Counted from the first letter of the stretch, positions 25,128 to 34,006 are shown. The stretch is 64,000 bases of DNA from Rhodococcus sp. SMB37 (GCF_004345605.1 NZ_SLVY01000011.1:62001-126000); one strand, 5' to 3'. The notes: generated by a model not told the origin, from the sequence alone. A program made the numbers and translations.

Positions 25128-26789
25128 ATGGTGGGGCGAATTCCAATGCAGGAGACGTACGACGTAATCGTTCTCGGGTCGGGAGCCGCCGGCCTCACCG
25201 CAGCGCTCGCCGCCGCACTCGAGGGAGTCGACGTCGCGGTGTTCGAGAAGGCCGAGCTGATCGGCGGCACCACCGCACTGTCCGGTGCGGGAATCTGGGT
25301 TCCCGCCAACCCGGTCGCGGCAGGCAAGGGCGTCGAGGATTCCTTGGAGGAGGGCATGACCTATCTGTCGAGCCTGTCCAACGGGATGATCCTGCCGGAG
25401 CTGGCCGCGGCGTTGATCGCCGGCGGCCCCGGATTCGTCGACTTCCTCCACGAGCACACCGACCTACGACTCCAGCTCGTCGAGGGATATCCCGACTACC
25501 ACCCCGAACATCCCGGTGGGAAACCCGGCGGTGGCCGGACACTCGAACCCGGACTGTTCTCCTTCGCCGGGATCGAGGAGTGGATCGACCGCATTGCCGG
25601 CGACATCCAACGCATCGTGCTGGTCGAAATGCCACTCGGGGGCGGGACGGGTGTCGTCGCACCCGAGATTCTTGCTGCTCGTGAGGACGCCGCGGAAGAG
25701 GGGCTGGGCCGCGCGCTGGTCGGCGGCCTGCTGAAGGCGTGCCTCGAACACGGGGTCGACGTCGTAACAGAGACCAGGGCGCTGCGGCTGTGCACCGACG
25801 ACGGCGTCGTCGACGGCGTCGAGGTCCAGACCGACGGGGGCGTGAGAACGGTCGGAGCCTCCGCAGTCGTGCTCGCGACCGGCGGGTTCGAATACGACCC
25901 GGATCTGGTCCGCGACTTCCTGCGCGGACCGCTGACGCGCCCCATCGGCGCACCGACGAACACCGGCGACGGCCTGAAGATGGCCATGAGAGTCGGTGCC
26001 CGCCTGGGCAATATGCGTGAAGCGTGGTGGTCACCGTCGGTACCGTGCCCGGGTACCCGGCGCGACGGGGCGCCGGTTGCAATGCTGTCGTCGCGGGAGC
26101 GGGCGCTCCCCGGCTCTATCATGGTCAACCGCTACGGACGCCGCTTCGCCAACGAAGCGGCGAACTACAACGCCTTCGGTGGCGCCTTCCATCATCTCGA
26201 CGAGTCGCGACTCGACTACCCGAATCTCCCGGCATACATGATCTTCGACCAGTCCACCGTCGACCGGTTCGGTGTATTCGGTGCTCGCCCGGGGGATCCG
26301 GTTCCCGAGTGGGTCGTCCGGGCATCGTCCTTATCGGAACTGGCTGCAGCACTGAATCTTCCGATAGGCGCAGTGACGGACACCGTCACACGCTTCAATG
26401 GCCATGCGGCGGAGGGCGTGGACCCGGATTTCTCACGGGGCAGAAGCGCATTCGATCGTTTCCCCGGTGGGAGGATGGGCGATCCGGAGTCCCCTGGTGC
26501 CACACTGGGTCCGGTCGGGATGGCGCCGTTCTATGCCGTCGAGGTGAGCAGTTCGGCGCTCGGCACGAAAGGTGGGCCCCGCACCGACGTCGACGGGCGG
26601 GTTCTCGATGTCGACGGCGACGTGATCGAGGGGTTGTATGCCGCGGGCAACGTCATGGCCAACCCGAGTGGGATGGTCTACGGCGGTGCCGGTGCCACCC
26701 TTGCCGTCGCGGGAGTATGGGGGGTCGCTGCAGGTCGGGCTGCTGTCGCGGACCGGGTCCCGGCGCGTTCCGAAGCGAGGCAGACCTGA
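25128..26789 (+). CDS. KstD-like FAD-dependent desaturase, paralogue 2
   Basis: This protein of up to 553 residues is related along its whole length to the divergent neighbour. It has GSGAAGLTAALA near the N-terminus, ATGGFEYDPDL, the SIMVNRYGRRFANEA block and the C-terminal AGNVMANPSGMVYGGAGATL. The Tyr/Gly block is kept, but the following GP differs (AVAGVWG). ATG 25128 has only GGTGAG ahead; ATG 25146 is a plausible alternative giving the normal short N-terminus. Two non-identical desaturases side by side fit two successive hydrogen removals on one ring. Its stop is followed by a 130 bp promoter region. Confidence 0.87.
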   Translation: MVGRIPMQETYDVIVLGSGAAGLTAALAAALEGVDVAVFEKAELIGGTTALSGAGIWVPANPVAAGKGVEDSLEEGMTYLSSLSNGMILPELAAALIAGGPGFVDFLHEHTDLRLQLVEGYPDYHPEHPGGKPGGGRTLEPGLFSFAGIEEWIDRIAGDIQRIVLVEMPLGGGTGVVAPEILAAREDAAEEGLGRALVGGLLKACLEHGVDVVTETRALRLCTDDGVVDGVEVQTDGGVRTVGASAVVLATGGFEYDPDLVRDFLRGPLTRPIGAPTNTGDGLKMAMRVGARLGNMREAWWSPSVPCPGTRRDGAPVAMLSSRERALPGSIMVNRYGRRFANEAANYNAFGGAFHHLDESRLDYPNLPAYMIFDQSTVDRFGVFGARPGDPVPEWVVRASSLSELAAALNLPIGAVTDTVTRFNGHAAEGVDPDFSRGRSAFDRFPGGRMGDPESPGATLGPVGMAPFYAVEVSSSALGTKGGPRTDVDGRVLDVDGDVIEGLYAAGNVMANPSGMVYGGAGATLAVAGVWGVAAGRAAVADRVPARSEARQT

Positions 26790-26821
26790 GTGGACACGTA
26801 GACAAGCCAATTCGTCGAAAA

Positions 26822-26843
26822 GATGGACGCATCGTCTATTGAC
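26822..26843. promoter_or_regulatory. Operator motif B, site 2 (upstream of LLM monooxygenase)
   Basis: GATGGACGCATCGTCTATTG overlaps the -35 hexamer of the predicted promoter next to it. It shares GGACGCATYGTCTAT with site 3 (32453) and the core with site 1 (14265). A protein bound here would block the promoter. Confidence 0.55.
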
Positions 26844-26866
26844 TTGCCGAACCATCCATCTATAGC
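26839..26866 (+). promoter_or_regulatory. Predicted sigma-70 promoter for the LLM-BVMO-P450 operon
   Basis: TTGACT (26839-26844) and TATAGC (26861-26866) are 16 bp apart, a good match to a vegetative promoter. The LLM monooxygenase starts 58 bp downstream of the -10 element. Confidence 0.5.
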
Positions 26867-26923
26867 GTGTGACTGGGATTACAGGACGACTCTCGATGCC
26901 ACCTCTGATCTGAAGGACGGCCC

Positions 26924-28234
26924 ATGGCGACTCGGCGCTATCTCCACCTGAACCTCGTCGGCAACGACATCAATCTCCACATGGGGGCTCCCTCTTACGA
27001 ACAGAAGCACCACGCCGACTCGGCGCTCGTCGACCCGTTCGAGCGGCTGATGACTTACGGCCATCTCGGCGACGAGGGTCTCTTCACCGCGATCTTCCTC
27101 GGCGACGTACCCGGCATGCCGAACTCACCCGCCTTCGACGGCGGGCCCGCCGAACCGATCACCGCGCTGACCGCGATGGCCCGCGAGACCCAGCACGTCG
27201 GTCTCATCGCCACCGCGTCGACGACGTTCTACGACCCGTACACACTCGCGCGTCTCATCGCCTCGCTCGATCAGGCATCCGACGGCCGGGCCGGGCTCAA
27301 TGCAGTCACCACCGTCGGAGATGCGCTCGCGCTGAACTACAGCAAGACCAGTCACCCCGACCGCGAGACACGGTACCGCCGCGCAACAGAATTCCTCGAC
27401 GTGACCGAAGCTCTCTGGGCGAATCGTGAGGTGCGCAGAGACCCCGACGGCGTCACGCGGTATTACGCCTCGCCGATCAACCACAAGGGCGAATCCTTCA
27501 GCGTCATCGGACCGCTCAACGTCGCGCCGAGCCGCCAGGGCCGCCCGCTGGTCGCCCAGGCGGGTGGGTCCGGGCCCGGCATCAAGGTCGCCGCACGGCA
27601 CGCCGACATGGTGTTCACGGCCGCGTCCAACCGGGAACGTGCGGCCGCATACCGGGAGGACCTCGACAAGGCGCTCGCCGACGCGGGTCGCCCCGTCGGA
27701 AGCGTCCCGGCGGTCCCCGGCCTGATCCCCTACGTCGCACGTACCGCGAAGGAGGCCGAAGAGCAGATGCTCGCTCTGGACGAGTTCGTTCCGTGGGAGC
27801 TCCTCGCACCGAAGGTGCTGGTGCAATTCGGGTTGGAGCCGATTTCGTTCGACAGCGTCGAAGACCGGTTCCCGTTCGAGAAGATGCCGAAGCCGGCAGA
27901 CGTCGAGACGACCATCAAGAGCACATTCGGGAACTACGTGGGTCTCTACGACTGGATCGAGGCGCATCCCGGCGCCACCGTCCGCGAGGTCACAGCGCAG
28001 TCGCTCGGTCGGGGCGGTGCCCAGCACCGCAAATTCGTCGGCTCGTACGACGACATCGTCGACGATTTCGAGGCGTGGTTCAATGACGGCAACGTCGGAG
28101 GCTTCAACCTCATGTTCCCCGTCGGTCCGGCGTCGATCCGCGACTTCATCGATGAGGTGATTCCCCGCATGATCGATCGCGGGATCTACCGATCCAGCCC
28201 CGACGACCGGCCGCTGCGAGAACGCTTCGCATGA
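26924..28234 (+). CDS. LLM-class flavin-dependent monooxygenase (NtaA/SnaA/DszA type)
   Basis: This is a 436-residue bacterial-luciferase-like protein of the NtaA/SnaA subfamily: HLNLVGNDINLHMGAP at the start, FLGDVPGMPNSP, LIATASTTFYDPYTLAR, RAGLNAVTT and GRPLVAQAGGSGPG. These enzymes use reduced FMN supplied by a separate reductase to oxidise amines, sulfones or ketones. No flavin reductase gene lies next to it. It is the first gene of a rightward run with the Baeyer-Villiger enzyme, ferredoxin and P450, under the motif B promoter. Confidence 0.88.
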   Translation: MATRRYLHLNLVGNDINLHMGAPSYEQKHHADSALVDPFERLMTYGHLGDEGLFTAIFLGDVPGMPNSPAFDGGPAEPITALTAMARETQHVGLIATASTTFYDPYTLARLIASLDQASDGRAGLNAVTTVGDALALNYSKTSHPDRETRYRRATEFLDVTEALWANREVRRDPDGVTRYYASPINHKGESFSVIGPLNVAPSRQGRPLVAQAGGSGPGIKVAARHADMVFTAASNRERAAAYREDLDKALADAGRPVGSVPAVPGLIPYVARTAKEAEEQMLALDEFVPWELLAPKVLVQFGLEPISFDSVEDRFPFEKMPKPADVETTIKSTFGNYVGLYDWIEAHPGATVREVTAQSLGRGGAQHRKFVGSYDDIVDDFEAWFNDGNVGGFNLMFPVGPASIRDFIDEVIPRMIDRGIYRSSPDDRPLRERFA

Positions 28235-28268
28235 GCAGCAACCTGCCGACAGGTGAAAGGAACCGAGC

Positions 28269-30095
28269 ATGCCGGAGCCGTTGACGCCGCCGGGCCCGAA
28301 ACCCGAAGGCTTCGATCCGGATTGGGTGCGGGCAAAGCATGCCTACGAGCGGGCCAAGCGGCTGCGGCGCGACGGCATCGAGCAGTTCGTCGAAGTCACT
28401 GCCGAGTTCTCGCACTGGGAGGACGATCCCTACGTCGAACGGGTCGAGCGCGATCCGGTCAACGACGACGTCGAGATCCTGATGATCGGTGCCGGCCTCG
28501 GCAGTCTGATCGCCGCGGCACGGATGCGTGAGGCGGGACTCGACGGCATCAGACTGCTCGACCGGGCAGGCGGCGTCGGTGGAACCTGGTACTGGAACCG
28601 CTATCCGGGCGTCCAGTGCGACATCGAGTCGTATATCTACATGCCGCTACTCGAAGAACTGGGCTACGTTCCCACCCAGAAGTACGCGTACGGCGCCGAG
28701 ATCCGTGAGCACCTCACGGCGATCGCGCACGAGTACGACCTGATGCACGACGCGCTCTTCCACACCACGGTCACCGAGATGGTCTGGGACGAGGCGAGCG
28801 AATGCTGGATCGTGCACACCGATCGCGGCGACCGCATCCGCGCCCGGATCGTGGTGGTCTCGCCGGGCTCGCTCGTACGTCCGAAACTGCCAGGTATTCC
28901 CGGCATCAACGAGTTCGAAGGACACACCTTCCACACCGGCCGATGGGACTACAACTACACCGGGGGCAACGAGTCCGGTGAGCTGACCGGGTTGCAGGAC
29001 AAGTCTGTGGGCGTCGTCGGTACCGGCGCGACCGGCCTGCAGGTGGTCCCTCACCTCGGTCGATGGGCCGAGCAGCTCTACGTGTTCCAACGGACGCCGA
29101 ACGCCGTCGACGAACGGGGGAACAAGCCGACCGACCCCGACTGGGCCGCGAATCTCGAGCCCGGATGGCAGCGCGAGCGGATGGAGAACTTCACCCGCTA
29201 CACCGCGGGCATGGAGAGCCACACCGACCTCGTCGACGACGGCTGGACCCGCGTGGCGTCCGAGGTCACCAAGACTGCGATCCAACAGGAGAACGAACGC
29301 CGCGGCGCACCGATGACCCCCGAGGAGACCGGCGAGTTCCTGTTCGAGGCCGACTACAGATCGATGGAGCGGGTGCGTGCCAGGATCGACTCCGTCGTCA
29401 CCGACAAGGCGACCGCCGAGGCGCTCAAGCCCTGGTACAAGCGGCTCTGCAAGCGCGTCGGGTTCCACGACGAATTCCTGCCCACGTTCAACCGCGACAA
29501 CGTCGAGCTCGTCGACACCGACGGACGCGGAATCGAGCGGCTGACACGCGACGGGGTCGTCGTCGGAGGCACGGAATACAAGGTCGACGCGCTGATCTTC
29601 GCAACGGGATACGACGTCAGCAGTAGCTACACCCGCCGTGCCGGATTCGACATCATCGGTCGCGACGGCATACACCTGAGCGACAAGTGGAAGAGCGGAC
29701 CACGCACCTTCCACGGCCTGCAGTCCAACGGATTCCCCAACTGCTTCTTCCTCGGGTACACGCAGACCGGTATCGCGAACAACTACACGCACACCGCAGA
29801 GGAACGCGCTCGCCACCTCGTCTACCTGCTCCAGCAGCGCATCGAGCGGGGCGCCACCACGATCGAGGCCGACCTCGAGGCGGAGGACGGTTGGGTCGCC
29901 ACCATGAAGGAACTCGCCGGGCCGGGCCAGGCCTTCTACGCCGACTGCACCCCCAGTTACCTCGACAACGAGGGCGACAGTGGTAATCCCGACGGACTCG
30001 TCGCAGCCAACTACGGCGGTGGCCCGATCCAGTTCTTCGAACTGCTGGCCCGATGGCGGGACAGCGGACAGATGGACGGCGTCGCGCTCGCGTAG
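28269..30095 (+). CDS. Type I Baeyer-Villiger monooxygenase
   Basis: This is a 608-residue protein. The FAD motif GAGLGS begins at residue 74, the Baeyer-Villiger fingerprint FxGxxxHxxxW is exact at Phe216, Gly218, His222 and Trp226, and the NADPH motif VGTGATG follows. The first 65 residues form an N-terminal extension seen in larger family members such as cyclododecanone/cyclopentadecanone-type and steroid monooxygenases. It inserts oxygen next to a ketone, giving a lactone or ester that the nearby esterase could open. A GAAAGGA site lies 10 bp before the ATG. Confidence 0.92.
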   Translation: MPEPLTPPGPKPEGFDPDWVRAKHAYERAKRLRRDGIEQFVEVTAEFSHWEDDPYVERVERDPVNDDVEILMIGAGLGSLIAAARMREAGLDGIRLLDRAGGVGGTWYWNRYPGVQCDIESYIYMPLLEELGYVPTQKYAYGAEIREHLTAIAHEYDLMHDALFHTTVTEMVWDEASECWIVHTDRGDRIRARIVVVSPGSLVRPKLPGIPGINEFEGHTFHTGRWDYNYTGGNESGELTGLQDKSVGVVGTGATGLQVVPHLGRWAEQLYVFQRTPNAVDERGNKPTDPDWAANLEPGWQRERMENFTRYTAGMESHTDLVDDGWTRVASEVTKTAIQQENERRGAPMTPEETGEFLFEADYRSMERVRARIDSVVTDKATAEALKPWYKRLCKRVGFHDEFLPTFNRDNVELVDTDGRGIERLTRDGVVVGGTEYKVDALIFATGYDVSSSYTRRAGFDIIGRDGIHLSDKWKSGPRTFHGLQSNGFPNCFFLGYTQTGIANNYTHTAEERARHLVYLLQQRIERGATTIEADLEAEDGWVATMKELAGPGQAFYADCTPSYLDNEGDSGNPDGLVAANYGGGPIQFFELLARWRDSGQMDGVALA

Positions 30096-30135
30096 TGCCC
30101 TTGGTCCCCAGTCACGGTTACGGAGTGAATTGTCA

Positions 30136-30330
30136 ATGAGAGTCGAGATCATCGAAGAGCGATGCGTCTCTGCCGGCCAGTGCGCCGCGATCGCACCCGA
30201 GATATTCGACCAGCGTGACGAAGACGGCGTCGTAGTCCTGATGGACCCGAAGCCGTCCGAGGAACACTGGGATTCGGTTCGTCAGGCAGCAGCGTCGTGC
30301 CCCGCGGTCGCCATCGCATTCGAGGAGTGA
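30136..30330 (+). CDS. [3Fe-4S]-type ferredoxin for the adjacent P450
   Basis: This 64-residue acidic protein starts MRVEIIEERC. Its ligand pattern, CVSAGQC with a distant CPA, is that of single-cluster actinobacterial ferredoxins, and the Ala at the second position (QCAAIAP) favours a [3Fe-4S] cluster. It is encoded 5 bp before the P450 gene, the standard arrangement for a dedicated electron donor. No matching ferredoxin reductase lies beside it; one from elsewhere would be needed. Confidence 0.9.
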   Translation: MRVEIIEERCVSAGQCAAIAPEIFDQRDEDGVVVLMDPKPSEEHWDSVRQAAASCPAVAIAFEE

Positions 30331-30335
30331 AAGAC

Positions 30336-31574
30336 ATGACAGAGAATTCCACGACCGGGGTCGGCGAGGCCGTTCTGAGCTTCCCTGTCGAACGCGACGC
30401 ACGCTGCCCGTTCGACGTGCCCGCCGCACTCATCGGCTCGGCGGCCGATCAGCCTCTGAGACGAGCACGCATCTGGGACGGCAGCACACCGTGGCTGGTC
30501 ACGGGCAACGCCGAATTACGGTTGTTGGCACTGGATCCGCGCATCAGCACCGACGATCGTCTGACGGGTTTCCCGCACTGGAATGCCGGTCGGGCAGCGA
30601 TCGCCCCGATGCGGCCCGACAGCATCTTCAACACCGATGGGCCCGGGCATCTGCGACTACGCCGCATGATGACACGCACATTCTCGTACAAGCGTGTCGA
30701 AGCTCAACGCGAGAAGATCCAGCAGGTGACGGACAAGCTCATCGACGACATGCTCGCAGGGCCGAATCCGGTCGACCTCGTACCGGCATTCGGTCTTCCA
30801 CTTCCGTCGTTCATGATCTGTGAATTGCTCGGAGTCCCCTACGACAATCACGATTTCTTCCAGGAACACGCCTCGGCGGCGATGGATCGCTATGCCACAC
30901 CGGAACTGCAGGAACGGCTGTTCACGGCGATGCGTGGCTACATGCGTGAGGTCATCGAAGAGCGGCTCGCCTCGCAGGAGGAGTCGACGGGCGTGATCGC
31001 AGAGTTCGCCGACAACATTCGTGCGGGCGACATGACGATCGACGAAGGGGTCGCGCTGGCCAACGGTCTGCTGTCGGCCGGGCACGAGACCAGCGCCGGC
31101 ATCATTTCACTCGGGACCCTGGCTCTTCTGCAGAATCCCGAGCAGCTCGAGTTCCTGCGCAACAACGACGATCCCAAGGCCATCGCCAATGCGGTCGAAG
31201 AGCTCCTGCGGTACCTGAGCATTGTGCACAACGGCCAGCGTCGGATCGCCTTGGAAGACATCGAGATCGGCGACGTCGTGGTCCGTGCAGGCGAAGGTGT
31301 CATTCTCGACTACTCCGCGGGCAGCTGGGATGCGAGGACTTTCGACGAGCCGCGGCAGTTCGATGTGGCTCGAGTGGCGAACAAGCATCTTGCCTTCGGA
31401 TTCGGCCCGCACGGGTGCATCGGCCAGCAGCTCGCCCGCGTCGAACTTCAGGTCGCCTTCGCCACTCTCATTCGCCGAATCCCGACTCTGGAGCTCGCCG
31501 TTCCGATCGAGCAGATCGAGTTCAAGCACGACCGGCTCGCCTACGGTGTCTACTCCCTGCCCGTGAGTTGGTGA
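30336..31574 (+). CDS. Cytochrome P450
   Basis: This 412-residue soluble bacterial P450 has AGHET on the I helix (248-252), ExxR at Glu289-Arg292 and the heme Cys361 in FGFGPHGCIG. The N-terminus matches class I actinobacterial P450s (CYP105/107-like in feel; subfamily not assignable). It hydroxylates an unactivated carbon, receiving electrons from the ferredoxin just upstream. In a route that turns a cyclohexane acid into a phenol, this would be the first ring hydroxylation, followed by the SDR and the desaturases. Confidence 0.93.
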   Translation: MTENSTTGVGEAVLSFPVERDARCPFDVPAALIGSAADQPLRRARIWDGSTPWLVTGNAELRLLALDPRISTDDRLTGFPHWNAGRAAIAPMRPDSIFNTDGPGHLRLRRMMTRTFSYKRVEAQREKIQQVTDKLIDDMLAGPNPVDLVPAFGLPLPSFMICELLGVPYDNHDFFQEHASAAMDRYATPELQERLFTAMRGYMREVIEERLASQEESTGVIAEFADNIRAGDMTIDEGVALANGLLSAGHETSAGIISLGTLALLQNPEQLEFLRNNDDPKAIANAVEELLRYLSIVHNGQRRIALEDIEIGDVVVRAGEGVILDYSAGSWDARTFDEPRQFDVARVANKHLAFGFGPHGCIGQQLARVELQVAFATLIRRIPTLELAVPIEQIEFKHDRLAYGVYSLPVSW

Positions 31575-31593
31575 TGGGCAGGGAGTCTCGACT

Positions 31594-32403
31594 TCAGCTC
31601 TGACCCGGAGTCGTCATCGTGCTGCCCGCGGCTGTGCCGCCGTCGACACGGAGGACGGCGCCGGTGACGTAGCGGGCGCGGTCGCTGGCCAGGTAGACGG
31701 CGGCTTCGGCGGCGTCGTCGACCGTCCCCTCACGGTTGAGTGGTCGCTTCTTCGACTGCGTGGTGCGCACACTGGAGATCATCGCTTCGCGCTCCTCACC
31801 CTCGAGTTCGGTTGTCGACGACTCCAGCAACGTTGTCGGGATGCTGCCCGGTGCAAGGCAGTTCACGCGGATACCGTGGACGCCGAGGTCGATGGCTGCG
31901 GACTTCGTGAAGTGGATGACCGCGGCTTTCGACGCCCGGTAGGTGATCACTCCGCGGCCGGCCATGATGCCACCGATCGAGGACGTGTTGATGATCGAGC
32001 CGCCACCGTTCGCGGCCATGTACTTTGCTGCTGCTCGAGTCCCCACCATCACCGCGCGCAGGTTGATTGCGAAGATCTTGTCGAAGGCCTCGAGGTCGTC
32101 GTCGAGGAAACTGGCGTAGATCGGTCCGGAAATGCCGGCGTTGTTGACCAGCACGTCGAGGCCCCCGAACGTCTGTACCGCGAAGTCCACCAGTGCTCGT
32201 ACCTCGCCGATGTCGGATACGTCGGTTTCCCGGAACACTGCGGAGGCGTCGAGCGAGTCGGCCAGAGCCTTGCCTTCGTCGCGGTTGACATCGGCAATCA
32301 CCACCCGGGCGCCCTCGCGGACGAAATGTTCGACTGTCGCTCGACCTATTCCAGTGGCTCCACCTGTGACGATGGCGATCTTTCCGGTGAGTTCTGAAGA
32401 CAT
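31594..32403 (-). CDS. Short-chain dehydrogenase/reductase
   Basis: This is a 269-residue classical SDR with TGGATGIG near residue 13, NNAGI, a catalytic Ser in NTSSIGG and YRASK. ADVNRDE after the second strand suggests NAD rather than NADP. The start at 32403 gives a normal N-terminus; the longer frame adds a poor leader. It converges on the P450 and is transcribed from a region holding motif B. Oxidation of a ring alcohol made by the P450 to the ketone needed by the desaturases is a reasonable role (inference). Confidence 0.87.
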   Translation of the reverse strand: MSSELTGKIAIVTGGATGIGRATVEHFVREGARVVIADVNRDEGKALADSLDASAVFRETDVSDIGEVRALVDFAVQTFGGLDVLVNNAGISGPIYASFLDDDLEAFDKIFAINLRAVMVGTRAAAKYMAANGGGSIINTSSIGGIMAGRGVITYRASKAAVIHFTKSAAIDLGVHGIRVNCLAPGSIPTTLLESSTTELEGEEREAMISSVRTTQSKKRPLNREGTVDDAAEAAVYLASDRARYVTGAVLRVDGGTAAGSTMTTPGQS

Positions 32404-32452
32404 GTAAGCACTCTCGCATCTCGGACGGTTCGACATTCATTGCATCCAACTA

Positions 32453-32472
32453 CTGGACGCATTGTCTATCAG
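32453..32472. promoter_or_regulatory. Operator motif B, site 3 (upstream of SDR)
   Basis: CTGGACGCATTGTCTATCAG matches site 2 at 13 of 14 bases of the GGACGCATCGTCTA core. It sits 50 bp before the SDR start, in the region divergent to the SRPBCC gene. Confidence 0.55.
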
Positions 32473-32579
32473 TAGGCGTGATCTGCCAAGGGCTCGCCGT
32501 CGAGGGTGGGCGGTGATGGCCGATGATGAGAGCACACTGGAAATCGTCCGGCACCGGGATACCAACAACGGGAGAACAC

Positions 32580-33080
32580 ATGATCGGAGACAGGTGGGGA
32601 GTCACCGACGAGGAGGTCGCGCGCCGTTACCCGTGCGACGACATCGTCCCTGCGCCGAGCCTGTCGGCATGGCGAGGCGTCACCGTGAATGCTCGGCCCG
32701 AGGCGGTGTGGCCGTGGGTCGTGCAGATCCAGTGGGCGCCGTATGCGTACGACTGGATCGACAACCTCGGCAAACGCTCACCGCAACGATTACTGGGCTT
32801 CCCCCAACCAGTACCTGGCGACCACTTCACCAGCACGGCCGGTCGTCCGCAAGGACGGGTGTTGTCGATCGAGCCGCAGGTGCACTACACCGGTCGCATC
32901 ATGGGAGCAGTCCTGTCATACGTCCTCGTTCCCGTCGACGACCGCACCACTCGCTTGCTGATGAAGGTCGTCATGAGTGGGAATCGATGGCTTGCTCCTG
33001 TCATCTCCGTCGGCGACCTCGTGATGGCGCGACGCCAACTGCTCAATCTCGAGCGGCTCGCGGAGAGGGATCTGACGTGA
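32580..33080 (+). CDS. SRPBCC-fold protein
   Basis: This 166-residue protein starts at ATG 32580 behind GGGAG; the frame is open from 32523 without a good site. The segment WRGVTVNARPEAVWPWVVQI is the opening strand and helix of the START/polyketide-cyclase (SRPBCC) fold, and the chain ends in the long C-terminal helix (ARRQLLNLERLAERD). Such proteins bind small hydrophobic molecules. It has no catalytic signature. It is divergent from the SDR and shares its motif B region. A role in the block is uncertain. Confidence 0.7.
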   Translation: MIGDRWGVTDEEVARRYPCDDIVPAPSLSAWRGVTVNARPEAVWPWVVQIQWAPYAYDWIDNLGKRSPQRLLGFPQPVPGDHFTSTAGRPQGRVLSIEPQVHYTGRIMGAVLSYVLVPVDDRTTRLLMKVVMSGNRWLAPVISVGDLVMARRQLLNLERLAERDLT

Positions 33081-33140
33081 TGCGGTGACGTGCTCGAGCC
33101 GTCGGCACACGCATCGAGTCTGGGTACGCGTACTTCAAGA

Positions 33141-33350
33141 TTATGGACGTCGAGCGACGACGGCGAAGGTGAGAGGAATCCGCGGCGACCCCTCGGGAAG
33201 CGCCCATCCCTGGTCGCAAGGGGTGAGTTCGGCGAAGGCCGGCCAATCCATGTGGGGAAACTCGGCGAGGGTTTCGATCGTGAGCCCGGCGTCGCGCAGT
33301 GAACCGACAACCTCACTCAGACTGTGACGCCACTCTGCTCCGAGGAGGGG
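33141..33350 (-). pseudogene. SAM-dependent methyltransferase remnant, C-terminal end
   Basis: On the minus strand the translation WRHSLSEVVGSLRDAGLTIE, then LAEFPHMDWPAF, then IPLTFAVVARRP is the familiar C-terminal end of a class I methyltransferase. The frame continues upstream to 33683 without family resemblance, overlapping the signal-peptide gene on the other strand. No SAM-binding motif is present, so this is a stump left by deletion. Confidence 0.6.
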
Positions 33351-33573
33351 GTGATCGTCGCGGATGGAGTGAGCGATTCGATTGATGGGAACATGTGTTC
33401 GACTCGAGGTAGTGTGTGGACCGCGCGGGCCGATGAGGCGCCATGCCTGGGAAGCATCGGTCCGCGTCCAACTCGGCCGCAGTGAGATTTCCAGAACGAG
33501 GTCGACGTAACGATCCGGATGCGGTAGTCGATCGATAGCCGACCATGTAATCCGTTCGAAGGGTGTCTGTTTC

Positions 33574-33834
33574 GTGAAGCGTAAATTCGTCGCAGTTGTC
33601 ATGGGTTGCGCTGCAGTCGCACTGATCGTGCCGGGCGCCGCGAATGCGGTGCCGACCGGTAGCGCTGGCTCGGGAAGCGCCAATTCGGGCAGTGCTCAGT
33701 TGGTGCCCATTTACCTCGACATGCTGCCACGCCTCGCGCAAGCCGCAGTCAACTGCCTCATCGACGGAACTCCGATGCAGCAGTGCGGCTACACAGGAAT
33801 GGACCACGACTCGATGCCGGTCATCGGGGGCTGA
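33574..33834 (+). CDS. Small secreted protein with signal peptide
   Basis: This 86-residue protein starts at GTG 33574. It has a clear Sec signal peptide: KRK, a hydrophobic stretch (FVAVVMGCAAVALIV) and an AANA cleavage site, followed by a Ser/Gly-rich linker. The mature part is about 60 residues with two Cys (NCLIDG and QQCGYTG) that could form a disulfide. The family is unknown to me; small secreted proteins of this build are common in mycobacteria and rhodococci. No strong ribosome site is seen. Confidence 0.65.
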   Translation: MKRKFVAVVMGCAAVALIVPGAANAVPTGSAGSGSANSGSAQLVPIYLDMLPRLAQAAVNCLIDGTPMQQCGYTGMDHDSMPVIGG

Positions 33835-34006
33835 CTTCCGAACTTGGTTGTGAGTCAATAACTTCAGGTCTGGCTCATGTGCGAATCGAGCGATTGACCC
33901 GATTTTCACAGGTGGCCGAAATGGCGGTTGGTGCATCGATATTTCGTGCACCAACCGTCGTTTGGAACCCTTATGCCGCGTCAATTCGCAGCGACCCGGG
34001 GCGTCG

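Noticed and set aside
23390-26789. KstD pair as evidence for a steroid-degradation cluster
   Set aside because: None of the other hallmark genes (KshA/KshB, HsaA-D set, Mce4 transport) is in the window, and the neighbours are MhpABC and a P450. Alicyclic acid chemistry fits better.
28647-30152. Minus-strand frame of 501 codons over the Baeyer-Villiger gene
   Set aside because: It is an antisense shadow of a gene with an exact FxGxxxHxxxW fingerprint.
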